A stretch of 8,892 nucleotides of DNA from an uncultured bacterium. GTDB lineage: Bacteria; Bacillota; Clostridia; Oscillospirales; Oscillospiraceae. Location: positions 1-8,892 of the forward strand of contig CAJMQR010000043.1 of NCBI GenBank assembly GCA_905215665.1. The letters are read 5' to 3'. The position numbers were made by a program, and so were the translations under genes. Of this stretch, positions 1 through 6,973 are shown piece by piece; the first letter of the stretch is position 1, and each line of letters begins with the position of its first letter. A model generated the notes under the pieces. It did no database searches. It was not told the origin of the DNA and saw only the letters and a list, made by a program, of their open reading frames with translations.

Positions 1-31
1 CGCAGGAGCAGCCTGCCAGGCTGCTCCTGCG
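1..31. terminator. Perfect GC-rich hairpin at left edge, probable terminator of an off-window gene
   Basis: Bases 1-15 and 17-31 are exact reverse complements around a single centre base at 16, so the transcript of either strand can fold into a very stable stem. No T-run follows on the plus strand (the next bases are GCTTGTCTG), so for rightward transcription it would be a weak or non-canonical intrinsic terminator. For leftward transcription the diagnostic T-run would lie outside the window. It could also be an intergenic palindromic repeat. The symmetry is certain; the function is inferred. Confidence 0.45.
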
Positions 32-70
32 GCTTGTCTGACCGCGTTGCCGGAATCATGGCGGGGCTGC

Positions 71-109
71 AAAAAAAGCAATCCCTCTGATACTTCGGCA
101 TCAGAGGGA
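71..109 (-). terminator. Rho-independent terminator of rpmB
   Basis: Read leftward, a 10-bp perfect stem (82-91 pairing with 100-109) encloses an 8-base loop containing TTCG-like sequence. It is followed within a few bases by seven consecutive Ts (the A-run at 71-77 on the plus strand). It lies about 55 bases past the rpmB stop codon with no gene between, so it very likely ends the rpmB transcript. Confidence 0.88.
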
Positions 110-163
110 ATTCGTCGTTCTTATGGCGGAGCTGCCGGCAGCAGCCCATCTGCACGCAGGAAA

Positions 164-352
164 TCAGATTGCACGCTCAACCTTATTGGAACGGAGGCAT
201 CTTGTACAGACGTATACATGGCGGGGAGAACCGTCGACGATTGCTTTCACGCGCTTCACGTTGGGCTTCCAAGCTCTGTTGGAACGTCTATGGGAGTGGG
301 AAACCTTAATGCCAAACGTAACGCCCTTGCCGCAAATATCGCACTTTGCCAA
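164..352 (-). CDS. rpmB: 50S ribosomal protein L28
   Basis: Encodes a 62-residue protein recognisable as bacterial ribosomal protein L28, a component of the large ribosomal subunit. The N-terminus MAKCDICGKG, the central SHSHRRSNR segment with WKPN, and the C-terminal VCTRCLRS are family hallmarks. Cysteines at 4, 7, 49 and 52 form two CxxC pairs, as in the zinc-binding (C+) form of L28. The start is taken as TTG at 352-350: it gives the standard MAKCDIC N-terminus and lies 8 nt after a GGAGG. A longer frame can be opened at another TTG (367), but that codon overlaps the ribosome binding site and would add five non-family residues. The gene is monocistronic, with its own promoter and terminator, and is divergent from hprK. 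Length is normal for the family. Confidence 0.97.
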   Translation of the reverse strand: MAKCDICGKGVTFGIKVSHSHRRSNRAWKPNVKRVKAIVDGSPRHVYVCTRCLRSNKVERAI

Positions 353-360
353 TTGCTGCA

Positions 361-365
361 CCTCC
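361..365 (-). promoter_or_regulatory. rpmB ribosome binding site (decides the TTG start)
   Basis: On the minus strand GGAGGTG begins at 365, with 8 nt between GGAGG and the TTG codon at 352. This spacing fixes the start of L28 at TTG; no ATG or GTG in the right frame would give the conserved N-terminus. Confidence 0.88.
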
Positions 366-416
366 AATCATAAGAGAAATCTTCCATATTGGTGGCGCCG
401 CAAGACGCCGCTATGT

Positions 417-445
417 ATAATATCAAAGTTTTGCAAGAAAAGCAA
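417..445 (-). promoter_or_regulatory. Probable sigma-A promoter of rpmB
   Basis: Read leftward: TTGCTT (445-440), a 17-base spacer, and TATTAT (422-417). The predicted start near 410 leaves a leader of roughly 58 nt before the TTG codon. Directly upstream (446-475) is an A/T-rich stretch in UP-element position, as expected for a strongly expressed ribosomal protein gene. Assigned by pattern only; overlapping alternatives such as TATACAT as the -10 exist. Confidence 0.6.
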
Positions 446-457
446 GAGAAAATTTGC

Positions 458-475
458 AAAAAAATATATTTTTTT
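458..475. promoter_or_regulatory. A7-TATA-T7 palindrome between divergent promoters
   Basis: Seven As, TATA, then seven Ts form a perfect 18-bp A/T palindrome. Relative to the predicted rpmB start it lies at about -48 to -65, and relative to hprK at about -54 to -71, so it could act as an UP element for both, mainly rpmB. Such A-tract/T-tract DNA is also intrinsically bent. It is too AT-only, and too far from any upstream stem, to be a terminator. Role inferred from position. Confidence 0.4.
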
Positions 476-493
476 CAGAATTCGCGGGAATGG

Positions 494-522
494 TTGCGAA
501 AACGCGGAGAATCGACTATAAT
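494..522 (+). promoter_or_regulatory. Sigma-A promoter of hprK
   Basis: TTGCGA (494-499), a 17-base spacer and a consensus TATAAT (517-522) give a strong housekeeping promoter. The predicted start near 529 leaves a leader of about 40 nt before the hprK ATG. I see no obvious cre-like operator or riboswitch in the leader. Confidence 0.8.
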
Positions 523-568
523 ATGACCGTAATCAAAATGGGAGTGTTTTTGAACTGGAGGATATGCT

Positions 569-1519
569 ATGCCGATGAACTCATACAGCGTTCCGCTGCG
601 GCAGGTCGTGGAGGAATTCAACCTTACGGTGAGTTACGCAGCGAAGAACTATGACAGTGTGCAGCTTATGGTCGAAGAGGTGATGCGTCCTGGTTTGCAG
701 CTTACCGGTTTTTTCAATCATTTTGAGCCGCTTCGCCTGCAGGTGATCGGCAACGCGGAGTCCACCTATCTGCGCACGCTCAGCCATGAGCGGCTGGAGA
801 GCATTTTCGACGAGCTGTTTTCGCATAAAATTCCGGCGCTGGTTTTCGCAAGGAATATCGAGCCTATGCCGGAATGTATGGAAATGGCGCATAAGCATGA
901 TATCACCATCCTTCGCTGCCTGGAGTCCACCTCTTACGTGGTTTCCAGCCTGATCACTTACCTGAAAAATGCGCTTGCCCCGCGCATTGCGCGCCACGGC
1001 GTTCTTGTCGAGGTCTACGGCGAGGGCCTGCTTCTGATGGGAGAGAGCGGAATCGGAAAAAGCGAAGCCGCCGCGGAACTGCTGAAGCGCGGGCACCGGC
1101 TGATTGCGGACGACGCGGTGGAGATCCGGAAAATTGCGGACAACTCCCTGATTGGCACCGCTCCGGAGCTGATTCGGAACTATATCGAGATCCGCGGCAT
1201 CGGCGTCATCAACGTGGCGAAGCTGTTCGGCATGGCCTCCATCAAGAAGGAGACGGCCATCAATCTGGTGATCAACATCGTCCCCTGGAGTCCCGAGCAG
1301 ATTTATGACCGCCTTGGCCTTGAGGATCAGTATATGGATCTGCTGGGCGTCAAAATACCCGCAATCACGATTCCCATCAAGCCCGGAAGAAACCTTGCAA
1401 TCATTCTGGAGATCGCCGCGATGAACAACCGCCAGAAGAAGATGGGCTACAATGCCGCTGCGGAGTTTACCGAGCAGATCAACCGTCATTTTGACAAAAA
1501 CGTCGGTCAGAGTTTTTAA
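569..1519 (+). CDS. hprK: HPr kinase/phosphorylase
   Basis: Bifunctional enzyme that phosphorylates Ser46 of the phosphocarrier HPr (and Crh) with ATP or pyrophosphate and removes that phosphate again, setting carbon catabolite repression in Firmicutes; it acts in the cytoplasm as a hexamer. The 316-residue length matches the family (about 310). An N-terminal domain (about 1-130) is followed by the catalytic domain: conserved His143, the P-loop GESGIGKS at 158-165, HRLIADD at 176-182 with the catalytic/metal aspartates, and the family signature EIRGIGVINV at 207-216. The start is ATG at 569, with GGAGG (557-561) 7 nt upstream; an in-frame ATG two codons later is possible but less well spaced. 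It has its own promoter and a strong terminator, so it appears monocistronic. No ptsH (HPr) gene lies nearby. All catalytic motifs look intact. Confidence 0.97.
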   Translation: MPMNSYSVPLRQVVEEFNLTVSYAAKNYDSVQLMVEEVMRPGLQLTGFFNHFEPLRLQVIGNAESTYLRTLSHERLESIFDELFSHKIPALVFARNIEPMPECMEMAHKHDITILRCLESTSYVVSSLITYLKNALAPRIARHGVLVEVYGEGLLLMGESGIGKSEAAAELLKRGHRLIADDAVEIRKIADNSLIGTAPELIRNYIEIRGIGVINVAKLFGMASIKKETAINLVINIVPWSPEQIYDRLGLEDQYMDLLGVKIPAITIPIKPGRNLAIILEIAAMNNRQKKMGYNAAAEFTEQINRHFDKNVGQSF

Positions 1520-1531
1520 TAGACCCTTTTG

Positions 1532-1570
1532 CGCACGGCAGAGCGGAGAACGGCTCTGCCGTGCGTTTTT
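1532..1570 (+). terminator. Rho-independent terminator after hprK
   Basis: A 13-bp perfect stem (1532-1544 pairing with 1553-1565) with an 8-base loop is followed at once by five Ts (1566-1570). It starts 13 bases after the hprK stop and separates hprK from the murB promoter. Confidence 0.93.
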
Positions 1571-1591
1571 CTCATGGGGACAGAAAAAGCG

Positions 1592-1621
1592 TTGCCAAGC
1601 GGGAGGGGATTGTGGTATACT
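1592..1621 (+). promoter_or_regulatory. Extended -10 promoter driving murB-whiA-dnaE
   Basis: TTGCCA (1592-1597), an 18-base spacer and TATACT (1616-1621) preceded by TG one base upstream (1613-1614), an extended -10 element. It lies between the hprK terminator and murB, giving a leader of about 40 nt. No other promoter is evident before dnaE, so it probably serves all three genes. Confidence 0.75.
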
Positions 1622-1669
1622 ATTCATGCTATTTTGGAGCAGTTTGCCCTGCTGTCCGGGAGGAATTCT

Positions 1670-2575
1670 ATGAACCTGTATGATGCCTTTGCCCTGAAGC
1701 TGCCCGGTATTGCCATGAAAAGAGAAGAGCCTTTGTCCATGCACACCTCCTTTCACATCGGCGGCCCTGCGGAGCTGATGGCCTTTCCCGCAACGGAAGG
1801 GGAGCTGTCGCAGCTTCTGCGTGCCGCGGCGGAGCTGGGCGTCCGTCCCATGCTGCTGGGAGCCGGCACCAACGTTCTGGCGCCGGACGAGGGTCTGCGC
1901 GGCTTGGTGATCGTCACGCGGGACTGCCTTACGGGGCTGGAGCGCCGTGGGGAGAATCAAATTGCGGCGATGGCGGGAGTGTCCATGGCGAAGCTCGCGC
2001 TGTTTGCAATGGATGCCGGACTGACAGGGCTGGAATTTGCGCACGGAATTCCAGGCACCGTCGGGGGCGGCGTGTATATGAATGCCGGCGCTTACGGCGG
2101 AGAGATCCGGCAGACGGCGGTGGAGACAAGGATCATGCGCCTGAACGGCGAGACGGAGACGGTCTCCGGCGATGCGCAGGGCTTTTCCTACCGCAGCAGC
2201 GCTTTCCAGAAGCAGGCGTGCGTGATCCTGCAGACCGTTTTTACCCTTACGCCCGGCGACCGGAAGGGAATTCATGCGCGGATGCAGGAGCTGGCGGAGA
2301 AGCGCCGTGCCTCGCAGCCGCTGGAGCTGCCCTCCGCGGGAAGCGCGTTCAAGCGTCCGGTTGGCGGCTATGCGGCGGCGCTGATCGAGCAGGCAGGACT
2401 GAAGGGGTTCCGCGTTGGCGGTGCGGCCGTTTCGGAGAAGCATGCCGGATTCATCGTCAATTGTGGCGACGCGACGGCGGCGGATGTGTTGCGGCTGATC
2501 GAAGTCGTGCAGCAGAGAGTTTTGAAGACCTCCGGCATCCTTCTGGAGCCTGAAATCCGGCTTTGGAGGAATTAA
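1670..2575 (+). CDS. murB: UDP-N-acetylmuramate dehydrogenase (UDP-N-acetylenolpyruvoylglucosamine reductase)
   Basis: Cytoplasmic FAD enzyme that reduces UDP-GlcNAc-enolpyruvate with NADPH to UDP-MurNAc, the second committed step of peptidoglycan precursor synthesis. The 301 residues match the shorter type II MurB of Gram-positives. Visible features: substrate/FAD segment HTSFHIGGPAE (25-35), FAD loop GAGTNVL (64-70; many homologues have Ser where this has Thr), FAHGIPGTVGGGVYMNAGAYGGE (123-145), YRSSAF (174-179), the GSAFKRP loop (224-230) with Ser225 as likely proton donor, and a C-terminal LEPEI (292-296) carrying the conserved glutamate. The ATG at 1670 follows GGGAGG (1658-1663); the reading frame stays open upstream to 1529, but that stretch overlaps the hprK terminator and the promoter. 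whiA follows after 24 nt. Assignment secure. Confidence 0.97.
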   Translation: MNLYDAFALKLPGIAMKREEPLSMHTSFHIGGPAELMAFPATEGELSQLLRAAAELGVRPMLLGAGTNVLAPDEGLRGLVIVTRDCLTGLERRGENQIAAMAGVSMAKLALFAMDAGLTGLEFAHGIPGTVGGGVYMNAGAYGGEIRQTAVETRIMRLNGETETVSGDAQGFSYRSSAFQKQACVILQTVFTLTPGDRKGIHARMQELAEKRRASQPLELPSAGSAFKRPVGGYAAALIEQAGLKGFRVGGAAVSEKHAGFIVNCGDATAADVLRLIEVVQQRVLKTSGILLEPEIRLWRN

Positions 2576-2599
2576 ACCAAACGAAGGGAGAGAGGCACC

Positions 2600-3496
2600 G
2601 TGTCCTTTTCCGGAAGCGTAAAAAGTGAATTGTGCCGGATCGAGATCGGCCGGAGCTGCTGTGCGCTGGCGGAACTGCACGGCGTGCTGCTGTATGCCAA
2701 CACGTTTTCTCCCGGCTGCATCCGGATCGTCACGGAGAGCCGCGATTTTGGCGAGCGGCTGGTACGCCTGCTGCGCAAGGCCCTGTCTCTTCGGTTTGAC
2801 ATTCTGCCGGATGCGCAGGTGGGGGGAAAACGGATCTATATGCTCACCGAACCGGAAAAGATCCATCAGATCTTTGAGCAGTGCGGCTTTTCCGCCCAGA
2901 CCAGCGTGACGCTTCACGTAAACTTCGCCCTGCTGGAGAACGACTGCTGCAAGCGCGCTTTCCTGCGCGGCGCGTTTCTTGCGGGGGGATCTGTGACCGA
3001 TCCGGAAAAGCGCTACCATCTGGAGCTTTCCACGACCCACATCAAGGTAATCCGCGAGACGGACACGCTGATGCAGGAGATGGAACTGCCGCCCAAGCAG
3101 ACGGAGCGCAAGGGAAGCGGCGTTTTATATTATAAGCAGAGTGATTCCATTGAGGACTTTTTGACCTGCATCGGCGCGCCTGTCAGCGCGATGGCGGTGA
3201 TGCAGGCGAAGATAGAGAAGGACTGGCGCAATGAGGCCAACCGCAAGACCAACTGCGATACGGCCAATGTCACAAAGGCGGTGGATGCCGCGCAGCAGCA
3301 GCTTGCCGCGCTGCGCCGCCTGCGGGAGAGGGGCGGCTTCGATCTGCTTTCGGAGAAGCTGAAGGAGACGGCCACTCTCCGCGAGGAGCATCCCGAGGCG
3401 ACGCTCAGCGAGCTGGCGGAGCTGCACGACCCGCCTACGACCAAGTCCACGGTCAACCACCGGATGAGAAAGCTGCTGGCACTGGCGGAGGAATAA
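2600..3496 (+). CDS. whiA: DNA-binding protein WhiA
   Basis: WhiA is a DNA-binding protein conserved in most Gram-positives. In Streptomyces it activates sporulation-septation genes with WhiB; in Bacillus it is a nucleoid-associated protein that influences cell division and chromosome segregation. The 298-residue protein starts with the typical MSFSGSVKSEL. It carries the degenerate LAGLIDADG homing-endonuclease fold (clear core RGAFLAGGSVTDP at 123-135) and ends with the WhiA-type helix-turn-helix, with HPEATLSELAEL (264-275) and KSTVNHRMRKL (282-292). The start is GTG at 2600, supported by the conserved N-terminus and a GGGAG (2586-2590) 9 nt upstream. It sits between murB and dnaE, 24 nt after the former and 3 nt before the latter, so all three are probably co-transcribed. 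rapZ and yvcK, frequent upstream neighbours of whiA, are missing here. Confidence 0.95.
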   Translation: MSFSGSVKSELCRIEIGRSCCALAELHGVLLYANTFSPGCIRIVTESRDFGERLVRLLRKALSLRFDILPDAQVGGKRIYMLTEPEKIHQIFEQCGFSAQTSVTLHVNFALLENDCCKRAFLRGAFLAGGSVTDPEKRYHLELSTTHIKVIRETDTLMQEMELPPKQTERKGSGVLYYKQSDSIEDFLTCIGAPVSAMAVMQAKIEKDWRNEANRKTNCDTANVTKAVDAAQQQLAALRRLRERGGFDLLSEKLKETATLREEHPEATLSELAELHDPPTTKSTVNHRMRKLLALAEE

Positions 3497-3499
3497 GCT

Positions 3500-6400
3500 A
3501 TGGCATTTGTACATCTACACGTCCATACGGAATACAGTCTGCTTGACGGCGCCTGCCGGATCACCAAGCTGATACAGCGCGTCAGGGATCTGGGCCAGAA
3601 CGCCGTAGCCATTACAGATCACGGCGTCATGTACGGGGTGATCGACTTCTACCGCGCGGCCAAGGCCGCCGGGATCAAGCCGATCATCGGCTGTGAGGTC
3701 TATGTGGCGCCGCGCAGTATGCACGACAGGACGCATGGCGTGGACAACGAGGCACAGCATCTGGTGCTGCTGTGCGAAAACGAGACGGGCTACCGCAATC
3801 TGAGCTATCTGGTTTCCAAAGGCTTTCTGGACGGGTTTTATGTCCGTCCGCGTATCGATCTGGAGCTGCTGCGCCTTCATTCCGAAGGGCTGATCGCCCT
3901 TTCCGCCTGCCTGGCGGGAGGAATTCCCCGGCGCCTGCGCGCGGGAGACTACGAGGGCGCCAAAAAATATGCGCTGGAGCTGCTGGATATTTTCGGTGAG
4001 GAACACTTTTATCTGGAATTGCAGGACCACGGCCTGCCGGAGCAGCGGGAGGTCAACCGCGGAATTCTGAAAATATCCGCTGAAACCGGCATCCCGCTGG
4101 TGGCGACCAATGACGCGCACTATCTGACCCGCGGGGACAGCTATATTCAGGACGTTCTGATGTGCATCCAGATGGGAAAGACCGTTGAGGACACCAACCG
4201 GATGCGCTTTGAAACGCAGGAATTCTATATCAAATCCGAAGAGGAAATGCGGGAACTGTTCCCCAATCTCCCGGAGGCTTTTGAAAATACGCAGAAAATC
4301 GCGGAGCGCTGCAATGTGGAGTTTACCTTCGGCAAGTATCATCTGCCGGAGTTTATCCCGCCGGACGGCTCCACACCGCCGGAGTACTTCCGCCGTCTGT
4401 GCAACGAGGGCTTTGCCGAGCGCTATCCGAACGCGCCCGAGAGTTACAGGCAGAGACTGGACTATGAAATGGGCGTCGTCGAGCGCATGGGCTATGTGGA
4501 ATACTACCTGATCGTGGCCGACTTTATCCGCTGGGCGAAAGCGCAGGGCATCCCGGTCGGCCCGGGACGCGGTTCCGGCGCCGGTTCCATTGCGGCATAC
4601 TGTATGCACATCACTGAGATGGACCCGATGAAATATTCGCTCATCTTTGAACGCTTCCTGAATCCGGAGCGCGTCAGCATGCCTGATTTTGACACGGATT
4701 TCTGTCAGGAGCGGCGTGGCGAGGTCATCGACTATGTCATGCGGAAATACGGCAAGGATCGCGTCGCGCAGATTGTCACCTTCGGCACGATGGCGGCACG
4801 CGCGGCCATCCGCGACGTGGGAAGAGCGCTGAACTTTACTTACGCCGAGACGGACGCCGTGGCTAAGCTGATCCCCACGACGCTTCATATGACGCTGGAC
4901 GAGGCACTGCGCGTTTCTCCTCAGCTCAAGGAGATGTACGACGGGGACGAGCGCGTCAAAAAGCTGGTGGATACCGCGCGCGCGTTGGAAGGAATGCCGA
5001 GAAATACCTCCACGCACGCCGCGGGCGTCGTCATTACCAAGAATCCTGTCTGCGACTATGTTCCTCTGGCGCGGAACGACGATACCGTTGTGACCCAGTT
5101 CACTATGACGACCATCGAGGAGCTGGGCCTTTTGAAGATGGATTTCCTCGGACTGCGTAACCTGACGGTCATCGACGACGCGGAAAAGACCATCCGCAGG
5201 CACACGCCGGACTTCTCCATGAAAAACATCCGTGACGACGACCCCGAAACCTTCCGGATGATCTCCGAGGGAAAGACGGCGGGCGTGTTTCAGTTGGAAT
5301 CCGCCGGCATTACAAATGTGTGCGTCAACATGCGGCCGCAGTCCATCGAGGACATGACGGCAATCGTGGCCCTCTACCGCCCCGGCCCCATGGATTCCAT
5401 CCCGCGTTTTATCGACAACAAGCTGCATCCCGAGAGAATTACCTACCTCTGTCCGCAGTTGGAACCGATTCTGGCCGTGACCTACGGCTGCATCGTCTAT
5501 CAGGAGCAGGTCATCGAGATTTTCCGGAAGCTGGGCGGATACAGTCTCGGACAGGCGGACAATATGCGCCGCGCCATCTCCAAAAAGAAGGAGAAGGTGA
5601 TTGCCGCAGAGCAGAAGGCCTTTGTCTACGGCGACGCGGAGCGGAATATTCCGGGCGCCATCGCCAACGGCGTCAACGAGGCGGCGGCGCAGGCGATTTA
5701 CAGGGAAATTCTGGACTTTGCAAACTACGCCTTCAACAAGGCACACGCGGTCTGTTACGCCAAGGTGTCCTATGACACTGCATATTTGAAATGCCATTAC
5801 CCCAAGGAGTATATGGCGGCGCTGCTGACCTCCGTGCTGGACAACACGACAAAGACGGCGGGCTATATCGCGGATTGCAGGGAAATGGGCATTGCGCTGC
5901 TGCATCCGGATATCAATGTCTCGGAGGACAAATTCACCGTGGAGCCGGAGGGCATCCGCTTCGGGCTGGGCGCGGTGAAGAATATCGGCCGCGGCCTGAT
6001 CCGTCAGGTTATGGCGGAGCGGTCGGAAAACGGGCCGTTTATCTCACTGGAGGATTTCGCGGAGCGTATGTTCCACTCCGACCTGAATAAACGCGCCGTG
6101 GAGAATCTGATCAAGTGCGGCGCAATGGACTGCTTCGGACTGCGCCGTTCCCAGATGCTTTACATCTATGAAACGGTGCTGGATTCCGTCGCGGATGTCA
6201 AGCGCCGCAATGTGGAAGGCCAGCTTCAGCTCTTTGATTTTCTGGGAGAGACGGAGCGCGAGTCCGTAAAAATCCCCGTGCCGGAGCTGCCGGAGCTTGC
6301 AAAAAACGACCTGATGCAGATGGAAAAGGAAACCATCGGTCTGTACCTTTCCGGGCATCCCATGGACGAATACCGCAGGCAGCTCAGGGGCAGCGGCGTG

Positions 6401-6946
6401 GTTCCCATCCTGAGGATCATGGAATCGCTCGAAAACGGCGACGGAGTGTTCCGCGACGAGCAGATCGTCCGGGTTGCGGGGATTGTGGAGAAGGTGCGCA
6501 TGAAAACGACGCGGAGCAACTCCATGATGGCCTATGTGACGCTGGAGGACGATACTGCCTCCATTGAGCTTCTGGCCTTCTCCAATGTGATCGCACGCAG
6601 CGGCTCCTACCTGAAGGAGAACATGGCGATTGTTGCGGAGGGCCGCATTTCCGTCCGCGATGAAAAGGCACCGCAGATGGTGCTGAACGAGGCCCGTCCC
6701 CTCTCCGAGGTGGCGGAGGCTGCGCCTGCGGCGCAGGCACAGAAGCTCTATCTGAAGCTTCCCGCGGAGAACGGCGCGGAAGACAGGAAAACCCGCGCCA
6801 TTTTGAACATGTTCCCCGGAGATTTGCCGGCGGTTCTGTATTTTGCCGACAGCGGCGTGCGCAGAGGTACGCGTTGTATGCTTCGTGCCGATATGCTGGC
6901 GGAACTGCGGGCGCTGCTCGGAGAAAAGAATGTCGTCCTGAAATAA
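3500..6946 (+). CDS. dnaE: DNA polymerase III subunit alpha (DnaE), C-family polymerase
   Basis: Replicative or lagging-strand DNA polymerase of 1148 residues, close to full-length DnaE1. N-terminal PHP domain (about 1-280): H7xH9, D40-H41, E66, H87 and D205-x-H207 are metal-type residues that look intact. Polymerase core: GPGRGSGAGS (354-363), PDFDTDF with catalytic Asp398 and Asp400, and KMDFLGLR with the third catalytic Asp548 (matching E. coli D401, D403 and D555). Then a helix-hairpin-helix region (about 850-880), a likely beta-clamp peptide QLQLF at 908-912, an OB fold (about 988-1070) and a C-terminal domain after an Ala/Gln-rich linker. ATG at 3500 is 8 nt after a GGAGG inside the end of whiA, suggesting translational coupling. 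Firmicutes usually also carry PolC, so this enzyme may extend primers or copy the lagging strand; that division of labour is inferred. No terminator is evident after it. Confidence 0.97.
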   Translation: MAFVHLHVHTEYSLLDGACRITKLIQRVRDLGQNAVAITDHGVMYGVIDFYRAAKAAGIKPIIGCEVYVAPRSMHDRTHGVDNEAQHLVLLCENETGYRNLSYLVSKGFLDGFYVRPRIDLELLRLHSEGLIALSACLAGGIPRRLRAGDYEGAKKYALELLDIFGEEHFYLELQDHGLPEQREVNRGILKISAETGIPLVATNDAHYLTRGDSYIQDVLMCIQMGKTVEDTNRMRFETQEFYIKSEEEMRELFPNLPEAFENTQKIAERCNVEFTFGKYHLPEFIPPDGSTPPEYFRRLCNEGFAERYPNAPESYRQRLDYEMGVVERMGYVEYYLIVADFIRWAKAQGIPVGPGRGSGAGSIAAYCMHITEMDPMKYSLIFERFLNPERVSMPDFDTDFCQERRGEVIDYVMRKYGKDRVAQIVTFGTMAARAAIRDVGRALNFTYAETDAVAKLIPTTLHMTLDEALRVSPQLKEMYDGDERVKKLVDTARALEGMPRNTSTHAAGVVITKNPVCDYVPLARNDDTVVTQFTMTTIEELGLLKMDFLGLRNLTVIDDAEKTIRRHTPDFSMKNIRDDDPETFRMISEGKTAGVFQLESAGITNVCVNMRPQSIEDMTAIVALYRPGPMDSIPRFIDNKLHPERITYLCPQLEPILAVTYGCIVYQEQVIEIFRKLGGYSLGQADNMRRAISKKKEKVIAAEQKAFVYGDAERNIPGAIANGVNEAAAQAIYREILDFANYAFNKAHAVCYAKVSYDTAYLKCHYPKEYMAALLTSVLDNTTKTAGYIADCREMGIALLHPDINVSEDKFTVEPEGIRFGLGAVKNIGRGLIRQVMAERSENGPFISLEDFAERMFHSDLNKRAVENLIKCGAMDCFGLRRSQMLYIYETVLDSVADVKRRNVEGQLQLFDFLGETERESVKIPVPELPELAKNDLMQMEKETIGLYLSGHPMDEYRRQLRGSGVVPILRIMESLENGDGVFRDEQIVRVAGIVEKVRMKTTRSNSMMAYVTLEDDTASIELLAFSNVIARSGSYLKENMAIVAEGRISVRDEKAPQMVLNEARPLSEVAEAAPAAQAQKLYLKLPAENGAEDRKTRAILNMFPGDLPAVLYFADSGVRRGTRCMLRADMLAELRALLGEKNVVLK

Positions 6947-6973
6947 AAAGTTTACGATTTAACGCGCGGATAC

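Noticed and set aside
131..142. 12-bp palindrome GCTGCCGGCAGC downstream of rpmB
   Set aside because: It has no loop and no T-run, and the terminator at 71-109 already accounts for transcript ending; short GC palindromes occur by chance.
47..521. Plus-strand open frames overlapping rpmB and the intergenic region
   Set aside because: They are antisense to L28, cross its terminator and promoter, and show no protein-family features.
538..654. Possible leader peptide beginning at the ATG at 538 upstream of hprK
   Set aside because: It has no convincing ribosome binding site and runs far into hprK in another frame; the GGAGG at 557 serves hprK.
1529..1669. Longer N-terminus for murB starting at 1529
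   Set aside because: The extra 47 codons cover the hprK terminator stem and the murB promoter, and GGGAGG sits correctly before the ATG at 1670.
581..3040. An 819-codon open frame on the minus strand opposite hprK, murB and whiA
   Set aside because: It lies antisense to three well-identified genes, runs through their intergenic terminator and promoter, lacks recognisable domains and is rich in Arg/Gln/His, as expected for a shadow of GC-biased codons.
3515..5905. A 796-codon open frame on the minus strand opposite dnaE
   Set aside because: It is fully antisense to conserved dnaE motifs with no recognisable family pattern; a codon-bias shadow.
6724..6738. Inverted repeat GCCTGC-GGC-GCAGGC inside dnaE
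   Set aside because: It lies in codons for an Ala/Gln-rich linker and has no T-run; explained by repetitive Ala codons.
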